Assembly (NCBI GenBank): GCA_034190875.2
Contig: CM067353.1
Span: 31,337,750-31,401,749 of the forward strand
Length of the DNA: 64,000 nucleotides
Direction of reading: 5' to 3'
Origin: Urechis unicinctus
Taxonomy: Eukaryota; Annelida; Polychaeta; Xenopneusta; Urechidae
A program made the position numbers and the translations under genes. Shown piece by piece: positions 47,691-60,797 of this stretch. The notes below the pieces were generated by a model. That model was not told where the DNA came from. It was given only the letters and a program-made list of their open reading frames with translations, and searched no databases. Each line of letters opens with the position of its first letter. The first letter of the stretch is position 1.

Positions 47691-50600
47691 ATAACAAAGG
47701 TGGATCGGACGCCGCTTGTCAATCGTCATTTAATGATGTGCCATGTGATGCCCCTAGTGTTTCTAACGTAAAACATGAGGTTTCCTGGAGCGGAATGACG
47801 GGCCTGACATAGTTATCTTCTGGTTCCCCTGAGCGCACACGAATAAGCAGGTGTAGTTTTTGCACATAGATATTATGTCAGGCGGAGCGTGAATGACTCG
47901 GAAACAACTGACCCTCTCATCATTCCTGCATCTGTTATGTCTATGTGATATGGGGTGACAATATATCACCCACAAAAATGTAGCGGGTTTCACAAATCAC
48001 TGTGATCTGCGGCTTGAATCATTATCCGATGATTGTAATAAAAAGCTTAGCGAACCCGCATACAGTGTGCGTGAAATCATATTAGTGCATTTTCGGATGT
48101 CTTACTTTGGAAAGGTTGAAACGTTGACAACTTCTATCTACTTAGCTTAAAAGAATGCTTACATTTGCATAATATTCGCCGGGAAGCGTCAGAATAGCTG
48201 CGCAAATAATGCATCCTTTTTTTTACTACCGTACCAAACATAAGTATTCAAAATAACTGATATAAAAGCTGACTAATATTTACGAATTATGTAACTCCAT
48301 ATGTACCGGCCCTTGTTAGTCAAACTAGTACGGTTTCCCTCCAAACTTTATGGTGAATAGTTGGATTGATATTCACGATATCTGTTCGACATTCGGTGTC
48401 ATTTAAAATACCTTCTTGAATGATTAATGGTGTACGTATGCTACAGCATTAAAAAGATCATATACTTATGGAGCTTACAAACTGTAACACAAACGCCTGC
48501 CATAATATAGTTATATAGCAATCGACACTATTTATATGGCTCATTTGGTGTTGTATCCAAATTTCCGAGGTGTTCGTTGAACAATGCGTTTCATACACAA
48601 ATTTTAATTCGTGCAGTAAGTGGCATCCGTCTTTGTAAAAGTTTCGATGACCGTTGAAGTACATTGAGTCAAGGGTTAACTAACTGTGTTAATAAAAATG
48701 TTCGATATGTTGATTAGACACAATCTGCGTGACTCGTACATTACTACCTAAAATTTACTACGGCGCAGATAAACATGATCCTGCAGATGAGAGCAAAGCT
48801 GCGTAGATAGATCATAACACGACATCGTGATCTCTGTGTTGAGACTCCAACCGCACTACCAATCAATATGTATCATTGACATTTGTTGTCGCTGGGATCA
48901 AGCAATAACAACTGTTAATATTGCACAGCACGCACTTGCATGGTCTGTAATTTCTAGCAATTTCATCAGCAATGCTAATATCTGATGGTCTTTATGCCTA
49001 ACTTTCTATACCTATGGCGGAGGGGTTAATGGTTTGCTAGCTCAGTATCCAAACGACTTATAGTAAGGGACCCAGTATGAAGAGCTTAATCGCCTAAAAG
49101 TAGGGCTGAATACCTTGCCAGCCAATTTAATACTTTTTGTGCAGAAACTTGGCATTAGCTATACTAGAGATCGTACGAATTGTGAGAGCTGGGAATATCG
49201 CAATACTTCGTCAGGAAACATGTGATTTAAATACGACATTTGGTCATTATTCGATACATTTGGCTAAAATCGTATTCTCCTGATATCATATCTTCGATAA
49301 TTATATTTATAAACATTTCGTCATGTGCAATATGAAAGAACACAACAAGTCACTGTAATATACGCCTCAGGTGCACACAAGAAATCAATTTAACATTCCG
49401 CAATGTCTGTGGGACAAAATACATAGAATGCAACATGTTCATGGTTACAGAGGCACCACAAGGAATGAATCTGCGAAAATTCGAAGGAATAGCACAATTT
49501 GCTATTAAGTGCTTCGCATGAGCGCCTAAACTTCATCACTATAGCTTAAGGTCATGTGACAAAGTTGCTACAAATGGCTACATTTGTCAACAGGATACAG
49601 TAATGATGCGCGCGCAACGATATCCACAAGCCTAAATTCAGGCAAATTAATATATTTTCCCAAAGAGAAATCGCAGCACCACAGGTTTACTATACATGTT
49701 TTAGTGCAGATGCAATACTTATTCCGGCATCTAGCAGTGGCGTAGAGCAAATGGTCAATTTTAAAGGCGCATGGCCATTAGGGATTGACAAATATCTGCT
49801 AAGCCTTTGCATAGGCTAGATCGCACTTTACACAGATAATGGAAGGGCATAGCTTATCACTATTAAGTTGGCAATTACCTCAAAAGTTAATTCGTCTTGC
49901 GACAATATACTAATGAAGTCATCGCTTTTAATGGTTCATCGGAAGTCAATTATCAATCCAGTGTTGCCATGGCGACACCCTGTTTCCCAGTTCGGAGCCT
50001 TCACAGTCGTTACTCACATTTATGACCGACTTTACCCATGTAAATAAAAAAACTGCACCTCTTCACAATGATATCAGTGTGACATTTAGGAATTAGGCAA
50101 TGCTATTTATCCCATGATTATTGTCAGTCTGAAACGCTTTGTATGAATGTAGATTTTGCTGACCAGGGGCATTGTTCTAATCTATTGTCATCGTCCGATT
50201 ATTGCTAAATTTTATGCGAAGGCTAGCGCAGCACAGTATTTGCAACGTACATTAACACTCCCGTGATCACAAAAGCACAGCGGGCCTTTATTGTGAGAGA
50301 GCTTGTAGAGACATTGCTTCTGGCCTCCGTTTGTTCATCGGCGTGTTTGAGACAAGGCGTTCTATCTGATCTCATAATGGCCTGGTCTCAAGTTTTCAGA
50401 CAATTTGGAGTTGCCGTAATTGCATGTCAATTTAATGCTCATTTTGAAAATACACTGATTAAAGTAACTTATCTGCGCCACACAATGTCCGCAACTCACG
50501 GATGTCTGCGCAAACATCCAAGGAAAGCGCAATCTTTTGCAGATAAGCACAGTTGCACAGTATACAAGGAAACATACAATAAATTTTACCATTTATGGAA

Positions 50601-53600
50601 GGAAACCTACTAATGACGTACACAGTAGAAGTTGCCATAACACGCAAAAGAATCAGTTGTGTCTCTGATAACTGTCATTCATCGTATCTACAGGGCAAAT
50701 ATATAATAGTGCAGCCGCGGTTTATAATGACTTTCTCGGTGCGGATGTGTATCGTGCACCGAATGCCACAACAACTGTCAACTGCTGCCATATTTGGCAA
50801 TATTGGCATTCGTTATATATACATATGTGGCCAGTTTTTCTTACTTCAGTGTACCTATGTCTTTACTTGATTGAGGTGTCAAATGACCGACTATTACTAC
50901 ATTATAATTGTCCGCTCTTCTGAATATTGTGTTCTCAGTCAATGCTCTTATCCATTAGAAGTAGCGTGTGATATCAAAAACGTGTTGGCTGCTATCTTAC
51001 TGACTGCTACCTATTGTTATTGAAATAAAACGATTAATCTATACAATGATAGAAAACGTTGAGTTACTTCTAGATATACTATGCGGTTTACTCGTTGTGA
51101 TATGATGCAGATGTGAGCTGCGTATACACTGGATTCCAGCCCATGATTTCGCGACAGGTCTCATTTTGTATGAAAGTGAGTGACTTATTGCCTGCAAGTG
51201 CTTCAATAACGATCATAGACTCAGTCATACATTCTTCACATTATGTGTGGCTTTCAGAGCAAAAACACTTTATGCGAACATAACAGTCACGCAATATTAT
51301 GCATATTTGTGAATGGAAAAATCAAACTGCTAAGCCTACTAAGTACCAGCCATTGTGGCTGGCATGGTAGGAATATGTGAGTCTAGTAGTATTTGCAGAA
51401 CAACTGGCGCTCAACCATACACTTACGTCATAGATGTACAGTTTACTTACAGAGGTCAGCATGTTGTTTCTTACCTTCTATTTACGAAGACCGATTTCTA
51501 TAGGAATAAATATGTGACGTATTTGCAGTGCTACTACAGCATGGAACCCTAAATTACCCGTACTCAATAGCAGCGACAAATATTAGCAATATAAACCATC
51601 TAACTGTGGCACCGCTCCCACTCATATACACAATCATCTACACATAAAGTGTGCATAAAGAAACATTTATAGCAGTTGCCAGTATAAATCTTTTGTGCCG
51701 TGAAGAATTTATGATTCCCAGTCTACTTCATTTACTTATCCAGACCATGGTTCCAGGGCTGACATCATTGGGCCCAGATGTTGGATCGTATGTAACGAGT
51801 GAGTCATATATCAGGTAGAGTATAGAAGCGCCTCAACCTGACTGGTTCTGAAACAATATTATCCGTTATTGATGTTTGATATTTGGGCCCTATCAAATGT
51901 TTAAAGTTAACTTTTGTGTCGGTTTTCATCTTTTATCTAGAATAAGATTACAACCAAACTTGCTGTTTGTGTTTGATTAGCAAAGGTGGAATCAGTGAGT
52001 TTGTAGGTTACGTAATAGTTCATTAGGCAGCAAAGGCAGAACATCGTTGCAAATATAACGTGCTTGGATTATCGACAGCGAAAATCCCGTGCATTGCGTA
52101 GACGACGGTCTTGGCACAATCAAATTCTTAGCACAGACATTGATTAAACAGGTTGAATTGACTATCATATTAGTTGAAATAATTGAAAATATGTTCCAAA
52201 ACTGCAACTCTGAATACGAGTTGTTCAAACTCTGAATGAGGCATCGAACTAAAAGGATAAACTAAACTCGACTTGGTCTGCTGCGGGAAATTTCCCCGTG
52301 GCACCGGCCTCTTTATGCCTTGTGAGCCCAAGTGCCATGGTCTGGTTCAATAAATGAAGCAATTCGGGAATCATTTAATCTACATCGACAGAAGTTTAGA
52401 GAAGGCAGCTGGCAAGAAATCTTTCAATATGCACTCGTGGGTGCTCACAAGCCCAAACAACAATAGTTACTGAATTAGCTAGCTCATTAAGACTTTATTG
52501 CCTTAAAAACAACTAGCTGGTTTACATTGCTGTTACCTCTCGTCGCTTTTGAGCACGGATAAAGTATGGTAGCACGCTGAGATAGCACTAGCAATTTGTG
52601 ACAGATTTCTTTGCTATATCGTCTGTTACTTTAGTGGGTGGTAGCACGCAATTAGTGCTGCTTACACCTCAGACAAGCTCGCGCTACACCAGATATTTAC
52701 ATTGACATGGATATAAACTATCATCATCAAAACATATGTGCTATGAGCCGTGGTCTGACGATTACAAATTCTAGTATTATGCTGAGATGGACGAGGGAAT
52801 TTGCATACATCGTGTTATCAATATGTAATGCGAATTTTCATCAGGAGCATACCACGAACGGTCTTTATTTGGCTGCAGACCTTTTTAATAAAGCTGATGT
52901 AGCCGTAAGTACGTCGTGCGTCGTTGGCATGCGTCTTTTACTAATTGCGACAAAGCCTGAAGAAACCACGGCCTTAAGAACAGGTTATTGTAGGCTCCAA
53001 ATACAGCATGTGTTATTTCACGAGGGGAAGTTATCATTTGGTTGTAGTTGTTACCATATTTAACAAACATAGCATTGGTATCACGATAGATATCCTGAGT
53101 AAATGCCCGCCTTAACAGCACTCACCCAAATATCTGAGTCCCTCGTGAAAAACTACGGAGGCTAGAAGGTATGCTCGTGGAGGCGGGAAACTACGGGTTT
53201 CACAAAATCACTTGTTTGCAGGGTACGTCGCGGATCCCTCACACCCTTGGCATAAAAATAGTCTGAAAATCTCGTTATATTCAGCATGCACGGTGCATTA
53301 GAATGTAACATAAATAATGGGGTCTGTTGTATGTAAACTGGAGAGCAACCGCGGATAAACCTTGTGGATAAGCTTATTTATACCTATAGGTAGAGCGATG
53401 GCACCTTGTTGACACTATTGACAATGAATTCAGCTGAGATATCGGCAAGGTGAGCCGACAGCTTCATATCGTTATTTTCGTAGTGGCGTCCAGGGTAAAA
53501 CACAACTTTATCCATGAAGTAATATTTCATCTAACTAAGCAAGTTTTCATTGACGCAGCTACGATCATGATGGTGATGCATGTGCGGAAACAATGAACCT

Positions 53601-54509
53601 CGGCTTCATTTTGTCCACACAATAAGTGTTGTCCGTTCTATCCGCCAGGTCCATAAATTATTTAGATAAGAGCTATAAAACAGCGTTTCACATACGTAAA
53701 TCCTGATCACATATCATAGATGGATGCCACCAATAATTCCTTATCTAAACAATTGAACCGACTGCAATCATTCGCCTGTGTCCGTAGTTAGTATTGTCCT
53801 GCACAGTCCTGTCAGATAAACAACAGTTTATATAAGGTTTATTTACTTTGCAGTATATCCGGCCATATTTTTATCATCTTGGATCTTTTATTGGAAGCAA
53901 ATGTGGTCAACACCTTCTCTTTTGTCCATTGACCGCGGTTGATTCCGGTAAGAGATGTATAACGCATTTTGACTATACAATTTGTTGCACCATATTAACA
54001 TTATCTTGAATATTTTACTGGCAACAGGGAATATTCTGTTGCACATGAATGTACGACGTAGAAAACAAGCCATCTGTAAGATACATTATCCGATCTTCGT
54101 GCGTTCGGGTATCGTTCAAATGACGAAATTTTAGTATAATATGGCAGCAAGTGAATCCATCCCGCGTATCACTTTTTTGGTGCGGTCTTTAATAACATGA
54201 CACGTACCACACAGACATAGCGGACATTAGATGGTACCACACGAATGGATGTAAACTTTATGTTTAAGCCTACTATGACAGAAACCAGTGATATATGTCT
54301 TATATATGATCAAGTCTGCCAATCATGTGTCGCAAATCGCTGTTGGAAGCTGTAGGAGTGTCATCAAGGTGTCATGTTAATGGCATTTATATAAGGTAAC
54401 TATGCCTTACAACAAACGAAAACATGATCAGGGGGCTGTGACACTTATCTGAATTCATAATAAGTGACGACCCACTGAATACTGAACGTGTGAATGCCAA
54501 ATCGCTATC

Positions 54510-54719
54510 ATGGTGCACCTCAGTGATTCACCATCTCGCCATGGTGAATTCAACGGAGTGTATGCCATATATATGGAACACAATCTATTTGATGAAGTTC
54601 CTATCCATAGTGTGATCCAACCATATTCTGCTAGAGAACAATACATGCAGGCTAGCCGTTTCAATGAGTCTCCGCAAGCGCCGTTAACCTTGAAGGCCTG
54701 TAGACGAGGCTGTAAATAA
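54510..54719 (+). other. 69-codon open frame upstream of the leucine-rich frame
   Basis: This frame starts at ATG 54,510, ends at TAA 54,717-54,719 and stops four bases before the next frame begins. Its product contains HGEFNGVYAIYMEHNLFDEV, with no family match I can name. The near-contiguity with the leucine-rich frame in another phase is consistent with one gene broken by a frameshift, or with coincidence. Confidence 0.2.
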
Positions 54720-54722
54720 AGT

Positions 54723-54992
54723 GTGTATAAACGTCAATCGTTAATACTGCGTAATAGCATGTGTGCATCGTACATATATGTGACGCTACAGCCGTTACGC
54801 AGTTTAATACCAAACTTGACTTCCATAGATCTATCTGACACTGACAACGTTCTCCATATGCCTTCCTTTGCTGTGTCACCGTTTCAGGAAGTCAATCTTA
54901 GACATTTTGGCGAATATTCCAGTCTGCATATACAGGACATTTTGGCAATGGCACTTCAAGGCCAGCTTATGCATATAAAATCCTACGGCTAG
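54723..54992 (+). CDS. Leucine-rich-repeat-like open frame (possible gene fragment)
   Basis: The 89-codon frame (start GTG) has a central part reading LRSLIPNLTSIDLSD, then SPFQEVNLRHFGEYSSLHI. The LxxLxxIDLSD and FQEVNLR spacing resembles the strand and turn of leucine-rich repeats such as those of F-box/LRR proteins. Only one and a half repeats are visible, with no F-box and no continuation downstream. No copy exists in block A, so conservation cannot be tested within the window. It is either a captured gene fragment within the B-only insertion or a chance resemblance. Confidence 0.2.
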   Translation: MYKRQSLILRNSMCASYIYVTLQPLRSLIPNLTSIDLSDTDNVLHMPSFAVSPFQEVNLRHFGEYSSLHIQDILAMALQGQLMHIKSYG

Positions 54993-57589
54993 ATTGATCA
55001 TGATTAGCCTTGTACGGGTTGAACACTGCAACACCAAAGAAGCACTAGAGTCAATCTTGCTCGTGGATGCACCAGGGAAACATTAAAATTACTTCTAATC
55101 AACCGGAGATTTGGAAATGACATCAATGTCCTTATTGAATGATCAATATTTCAAATGTTACGACTGGGATGACCCATTAAACATAAATGGTACTACGTTT
55201 TTTTGCAGATTTGGATAACCGTAGTGGTAAGATGTAAGACGCAAAGTGATTCGATTGAATTCGTAGACGAGTGCAGATAGATATATGCACGCAAAATATT
55301 TGAAATTGTCATAAGGTGGGGGGTGGTGGAGTGTTTTTCCAAATTCAAATGAAATGACAAGATCGATAGCCTGGCATTATAATGATGAATGCGTGAGTTT
55401 CTTTGAAAAAAGAGACAGCATAGTTCAATAGCGGGGCCATAACGGCTACTATCGGAGGCTTAAGTGCACAGTAATGGCAATAGTACCAGTTATAGTTCGA
55501 CCACTTCTGATGAAGTTACGCAAGCGATTTATGTATGCGTTATTTGCTTGGATTTCACTGAGTGGACGAGTTTTAAGAGCATTGTTTGTAGCATAGTTGC
55601 ATACCATCAACTGCATCAACACCTCAACAGCTGCTTCGAATACAGTGCACTGTTGATGTGGTGTGCTGCAGAAATTGCTTGTGCCGTCAATCGTTCCATG
55701 AAGCTAAGCCACTCAGTCCTATGCCGGGCCACGAATACTTGACATTGATGGCTTGCACTATATCAGAAGGCATCACATCGATTGCAATTTACGTCAATGC
55801 TTATTATCTGCATACAACCGAAAGACCAGTTCAGCTTCAGAAAGTGCAGCCATTCGTCCTGGCATCATGGCTTTCCTTCACCTTGAGATATGAGACACAA
55901 CGGTAGACACCCACCACGGGGAGCACAATGATCTAAGCAGCAGGGCACGACAGCCGCAGGAGAGCAAACGATGGGTGCAGAGAGACAGCAATAGTATCAA
56001 CAAATCGTATTCGCCATTGTGGCATGTCACCGATGATTCGAAGCAAATTATAACGTTGACTACATCTAACTGGCAGGATTTTGCATATCTTAGCAAATTA
56101 AATGTGTCCAGTTGAACAAAATTGCCCTGAACTTATAGTATGATAATTCATCAGTAAGAATACTAACATGCTGCTAGTCACCACCTGCACTGGTTTAAGT
56201 GAAGATGCTCTCCTCGTAATTGTAACATTGGTGGAAAACGCGACCTTAAGGAAAGTTATACCTCATGCGACGTCTTTGACAACATGGATTTTCTATGTCA
56301 ACCTACCGCACATCACACGAATTCGCGTTCGAGTGATCTTCACTTATTACGCAACTGATCGAGGTGTTTTATAAGTGGTTGCCATGACAAAGTATTGAAG
56401 TGTTATTAATAAGAGCAACAATACCTTTAGTCCTCTCACAAGTTGTAACTATCGAAAATATCCTGATATCGCATAGCTTTATGTCAGCCAATCGTCGGTA
56501 GAACATGACCCCTTAGTATGACATCACACACATCACAATACACAGACGCAGTGGGCCCACCAGAGGCGCATATGATGTCGCTATAACATTGAAGCATAAG
56601 TATGGACGAATTACCAGCAAAGGCATTTATGAATAGATGTTGAGTGCAATAATAGTTGTGTTCTAGTGTCTCCTGCCATAACCACCGAGTGAGTGTGTCA
56701 CATGCATCAACGTCAGCTGAACGAGGTGCTTGTTATTTCATATACTGATAAGCTTATTTGCGCAAATCAGTTCAACATAGAACGGTTTTTTAAAATGTTT
56801 TCTCAAAGTGGATACATTTGGCATGTGGTCGCTTTAAACACGTCCGACCGAAAATCAATCTGCATTGTCAGAACACGCTTACCTTGCAGTTTGAAGAATG
56901 ACCCCATTTGATCTCCAATGATACTAGCGAATCGTGGTAAGGATGGTTCTACGTTCAAATGAAAAAATATATATCGCAACATCCAATGATGCATTAATGT
57001 TCTATGCTACATGGGTGCAACTGCAGTCGTAATTGTAGCATTAGGATACTGTTAATCCAATGGCGATATACTCAAGTAAATGCTGAAAAGTGGTCTCTTT
57101 CAATCACTGCTGCTATCCATACTTTAAATATTCTGCATGGTTAAGCAAAAAATATTGCGCACCAGACGATAACCTATGGTGTTTCACTGTGGCAAGCAAC
57201 CTATGTAAATTTTTCCAGTTCAGGTATGTCTTACCATTATTCGTCGACAGTCCAAACTTTGGCTTATTTCAATGCTGTAAATCTTTCACTTGATTGAATG
57301 CCTCGCAAAAATGTAACCGAATGCAACCGAAATTTTATCTAGCTATCTCACAATTACCATGACTGCTGCGATTTGGCTACTACGATTAAGCTGCATGACA
57401 CCAAAGACAAACATTATATCCGCAGAATGAAAGCCGTCAACAGCTAAACGATACACTGATAAGATATGATACTGCTCATTACAGTCATTCACTCTACCCT
57501 CTGTGTTGTACTCGTTCATGTACCAAATATTGACCTGTGTAATGTCATGGAAAAACTTCCTCTTTAATTAAATTTTATGAATGCTTTCA

Positions 57590-57850
57590 GACAATCCTTT
57601 TGCCCTGGAAGCTTCTCAAAGGTGCGTACTGTGTGTTCAAGAGATGAATACTGTGGCGTAGGTGATGCACGAGCGTACGTGTCTGCTGTTACTTCCCAAC
57701 CTCCCGCAACGGAGCCTTACTCAGTTGCAAGGTCGGTCTCATTATATCATTGATTGCAAGTAGGCACGGAGGCAATTCATTAGCACACGTCTCCTTTATT
57801 TACGGGGACAAAATCCAGGAAATCGTTTCCGTTTCGGTTTCGGTTTCATA
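57590..57850 (+). repeat. Diverged dispersed repeat, copy 1
   Basis: It aligns by eye with 59,790-60,040. Shared landmarks in order are CCTTTTGCCCTGGAAG / CCCTTTGACCTTGAAG, TACGTGT / TACGTGT, CCTTACTCAGTTGCAAGG / CTTTACTTGGCTGCAAGG, a 16-base identity ending GGTCGGTCTCA, GAGGCAATTCATTAG / GAAGCAATTAGTTAA, and AAATCGTTTCCG / AAACCGTTCCGG. Both copies lie in B-only insertions. Confidence 0.75.
57825..57848 (+). repeat. Hexamer repeat GTTTCG, four units
   Basis: Four consecutive hexamers (GTTTCC, GTTTCG, GTTTCG, GTTTCA) occur inside dispersed repeat copy 1. Copy 2 has no array here. Confidence 0.9.
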
Positions 57851-59789
57851 GAGATCAGTAAATGTGAGTGTTAACTGTAGTGTAGGGCATACAAGCCTAT
57901 GCACGAGGAACCGTAAATTGCATTATATTAATTGATGTTTATTTCCCAATAACTATATAACATTAGCGTCAAGTCACATACGCTGGACTGGTTAGGCTGG
58001 ATCAAACATTGCCGCAGTAGTGTTCGCCGCTAAATATCGCTATTCAACGATTGAGTAGATTTGTCCATAACCGGCCGGTTATGTGGCTTGATATAGCTTC
58101 GTTAGAAAGCTTGCTCTAGATTAAAATAATTACAAAGTTTTGAATGTGGTGCATTCCGTCACCGAGGTAGGGTGGTCTATGAACAAGTTATCTAATCTGA
58201 TTGCACTCAAGTGGATGTTGGTGATCCACATCATTTTATGTGCAAACCATGAGAACTGTACCTTGATTTTCATACAGTGTCTGTGTCATAGGCGCGAAAT
58301 ATATATTAGAATAGCCATTACTATGCACTTAAAGGTATCGATACATAAACTGGCACTAGCGCTATGCGCACGAATGAACAAAAACATGACGCAGTTGAAT
58401 GTCATGGTCTTATATATGGTTGTACGCATCCACTAGCTGGCGTTGCTATGGTGATAATGGGGTATAGCATTTTGCTCGTATATCATGGACGACGGGATAA
58501 ATAGTGACAAAGGGTTGCTCATCATGCTTGCAGCTTTGTCGCTGGGTAATGGGTCGTCTTGCAGCGTTAAAGTTATTTTCCCTTGAGATGCCCTGGCAAA
58601 GAAGGCGGTTTGCGAATATAATGGAAAGATAAGTGCCTTAATTTGAGTATCAGGGTAAAGCATTCTGGGAAGTACAAATGGCCTCAAATATTCATCACCT
58701 TTAGGCTCATGATATCTGAGAAATGGGCCAAATTTATCCATTTTTACAAATAACCTTTGAATGGCAAATAGCCAATCGAGTGGTATCTTGCCAGTGCAAT
58801 CTAGCACGACTTGTTCAGAGCGCTAATGGCCATTAGAAAGGCAATCACAGTTCTTCAGATCTGATATTTTTGTCACTACAAAATATTTTTGCATAGCCGT
58901 GCCACGGATAGCTTGGCACATGTTTTCAGTAATTCATTCATCACCATTATGTACAATGCAACGCATGAACGTGGGTTTTCCTTCTAAGTATTCTGACGTA
59001 CATTCTATGGGTCAGTTGCACGAACAAGCTGCGACTATTTTTGGTAGATCACTTGCTAAGGCTAAAACGTAAACTTACCCCAGGATATCGACTGCCTCAC
59101 TGTCACTAATTTTGCAGCACCAACATATGTTTTGGTTAAGGACACCCTTGCATATGTACGTCATCTTGGGGAAATATAAAAATCTTAAAGTGATTTCCCA
59201 CACGCATGTTAGTACCATGCTGTAGTGATTGCGTCACTGGATACATTCAATACAATTAATGTGCAATGCCTTCTGCTGGTCGCATTCTGTATCCGCATGA
59301 TTGATCATGGAAATGTTTCAACCTTTAACATTTGTCGCATAGCACTCTTATATTAGCTTCATTCAAGAGGCAGTCACGATTGTAAGCTGTTCTGTGCACT
59401 GAGTGTTGACAGTCACTGGAGAAAAGGAGAGATACTTCGATTGTGTTTGTACATTGTGCGGTTGCGGTTGAATCATTAAACAATCTACATATGCAATAAC
59501 ATATTCCATAGAAGATTGGTACTACAACTTATTTTCAAAATGATTGTAACCTTCTAGCAATATATCTTAGAAAATATGTTTGAGACCTCAAAACAGATTC
59601 AGGACACGCCTACAGCGGAATTGTGTGTTTGAGTGGAATCACTTGTCATTGTTCAACACACTCGTCTGGCTCTCATACATGTATTTGATGCTTTATTGTC
59701 ATTACAATGTAGAAATAAACCTCCCCTGTAATTGTCGCATTCGATTTACACAACCAAAATAGATGTCCGTGTCATCAGTGACACCGATG

Positions 59790-60040
59790 AATACCCTTTG
59801 ACCTTGAAGTTACTCAAGCGTCTACCCTGTATGTTTATGTGATGGGTATCGTAGCGTCAGTGATCTACGTGTTTTGCTGTATGGTGCCCCACCCACCCCA
59901 AACCCCCACCCCAATGTAGCTTTACTTGGCTGCAAGGTCGGTCTCAACAAGTCATTAATGGTGCTTATACTACACGCATGGAAGCAATTAGTTAACATAT
60001 GGCTTTACTAGGTACAAGAAACCGTTCCGGAAATCAAAAT
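59790..60040 (+). repeat. Diverged dispersed repeat, copy 2
   Basis: This is the counterpart of 57,590-57,850, with the same order of landmarks and the 16-base identity TGCAAGGTCGGTCTCA at 59,931-59,946. The two copies sit at different offsets in their insertions. The insertions are therefore composite or differently truncated. Confidence 0.75.
59887..59912 (-). repeat. Potential G-quadruplex (minus strand) / i-motif
   Basis: The plus strand has five runs of 3-5 C (CCCC, CCC, CCCC, CCCCC, CCCC) separated by 1-3 bases. The minus strand therefore fits G3+N1-7 quadruplex rules. It lies within the second B-only insertion, just before the shared repeat core. Confidence 0.85.
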
Positions 60041-60797
60041 AATGCTTATATGCTTCTTAATCAACCAATTAATGTTAATTTTCTGCCATGCATTGACACT
60101 CATTGTCAGCTATTGCAAAGTGATTTTCTTAACTACTGTGTTGCACAGTTAATGGATATAGCACAGATAATGTTTTGGGAATTAGCTTTTGTAAACCTCT
60201 ATAGCTAGTCACAATGCGGTAACAGTTTAAGCTTTTATGAATTTTTGCCAAACATGGCAACATATTTTAATTGTCTCTATTATTGTACCTGTGCCCTACA
60301 CTATGTCAATGTGGTGCCATCTTCTCCAAAGTGCAATGTGCTAGTGCGATTCAATAGCAGAAAGTAAACTATGTACTCGCGTAATTATACCTTATCATGC
60401 GGTGACTGTTTGGCTTTCTTTAAGTAATCTACCTTGCTCTTAATAACCTGCTAATGAGCTATCCATTTATTAGTCCTGTTAATTTGTTTTGCTCGAAATT
60501 AAATGTTGAGTTGTTTTATTAAATTTACAATAATTGCTTGACTCTTGGTGTAATATGCATGGCTTCTCGTTTAATGACTTTTGCAGCACACGTAAAACAG
60601 AATTGCTACTAGCACAGATTAAGCATCATTTCGAGGACTAATAAACAAATATAAATTCAAGTTAGCACAATTATGCATTGTAAGCTGTAAAAACGCGGTG
60701 CGCGGGTTGGCAATGCTTCTATGCAAAACTGAATCGCAGACCCTGTTCTATTGTACCCATATAAAAGCGATTGGTTGGTAATGCAGTCAATCATATA

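Larger units (their letters stand above)
52920..56205. other. ~3.3 kb B-only insertion
   Basis: Copy A passes from GCCGTAAGTGCATCGTGGGTCG (28,962) to GGTGGAAAATGCGACC (29,148) in under 200 bp. In B these landmarks are at about 52,900 and 56,232, with about 3.3 kb between. The inserted DNA has several frames of 60-118 codons, including a leucine-rich one at 54,723-54,992. I found no terminal repeats or target duplication, and a deletion in A is possible. Confidence 0.7.
57052..58227. other. ~1.2 kb B-only insertion (first of two related)
   Basis: Copy A reads GATACTGTTGACATCATTTTTG (29,919-29,945). B splits this after GATACTGTTA and resumes at CATCATTTTATG about 1.18 kb later. The insertion carries the repeat at 57,590-57,850 that also occurs in the second B-only insertion. 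No clear inverted ends. A 67-codon frame at 57,090-57,293 has no recognisable motif. Confidence 0.7.
59045..60190. other. ~1.15 kb B-only insertion (second of two related)
   Basis: Copy A reads GACTATTTATGGTAAACCTCAATAG (31,068-31,092). B breaks after TATTTTTGGTA and resumes at AACCTCTATAG 1.15 kb later. It includes a G/C-run tract at 59,887-59,912, the dispersed repeat copy 2, and a 69-codon frame (59,999-60,208) that crosses the right junction and so is probably fortuitous. Confidence 0.7.

Noticed and set aside
52707-53063. 118-codon plus frame ending beyond a GTAAGT splice-donor-like site
   Set aside because: It spans the junction between duplicated and inserted DNA, copy A has a TAA inside the shared part, and differences are mainly replacements.
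58433-58807. 124-codon minus frame in the well-conserved 58.4-58.8 kb region
   Set aside because: The matching DNA in copy A (30,122-30,500) has in-frame stops and indels, so conservation there is not for this protein.
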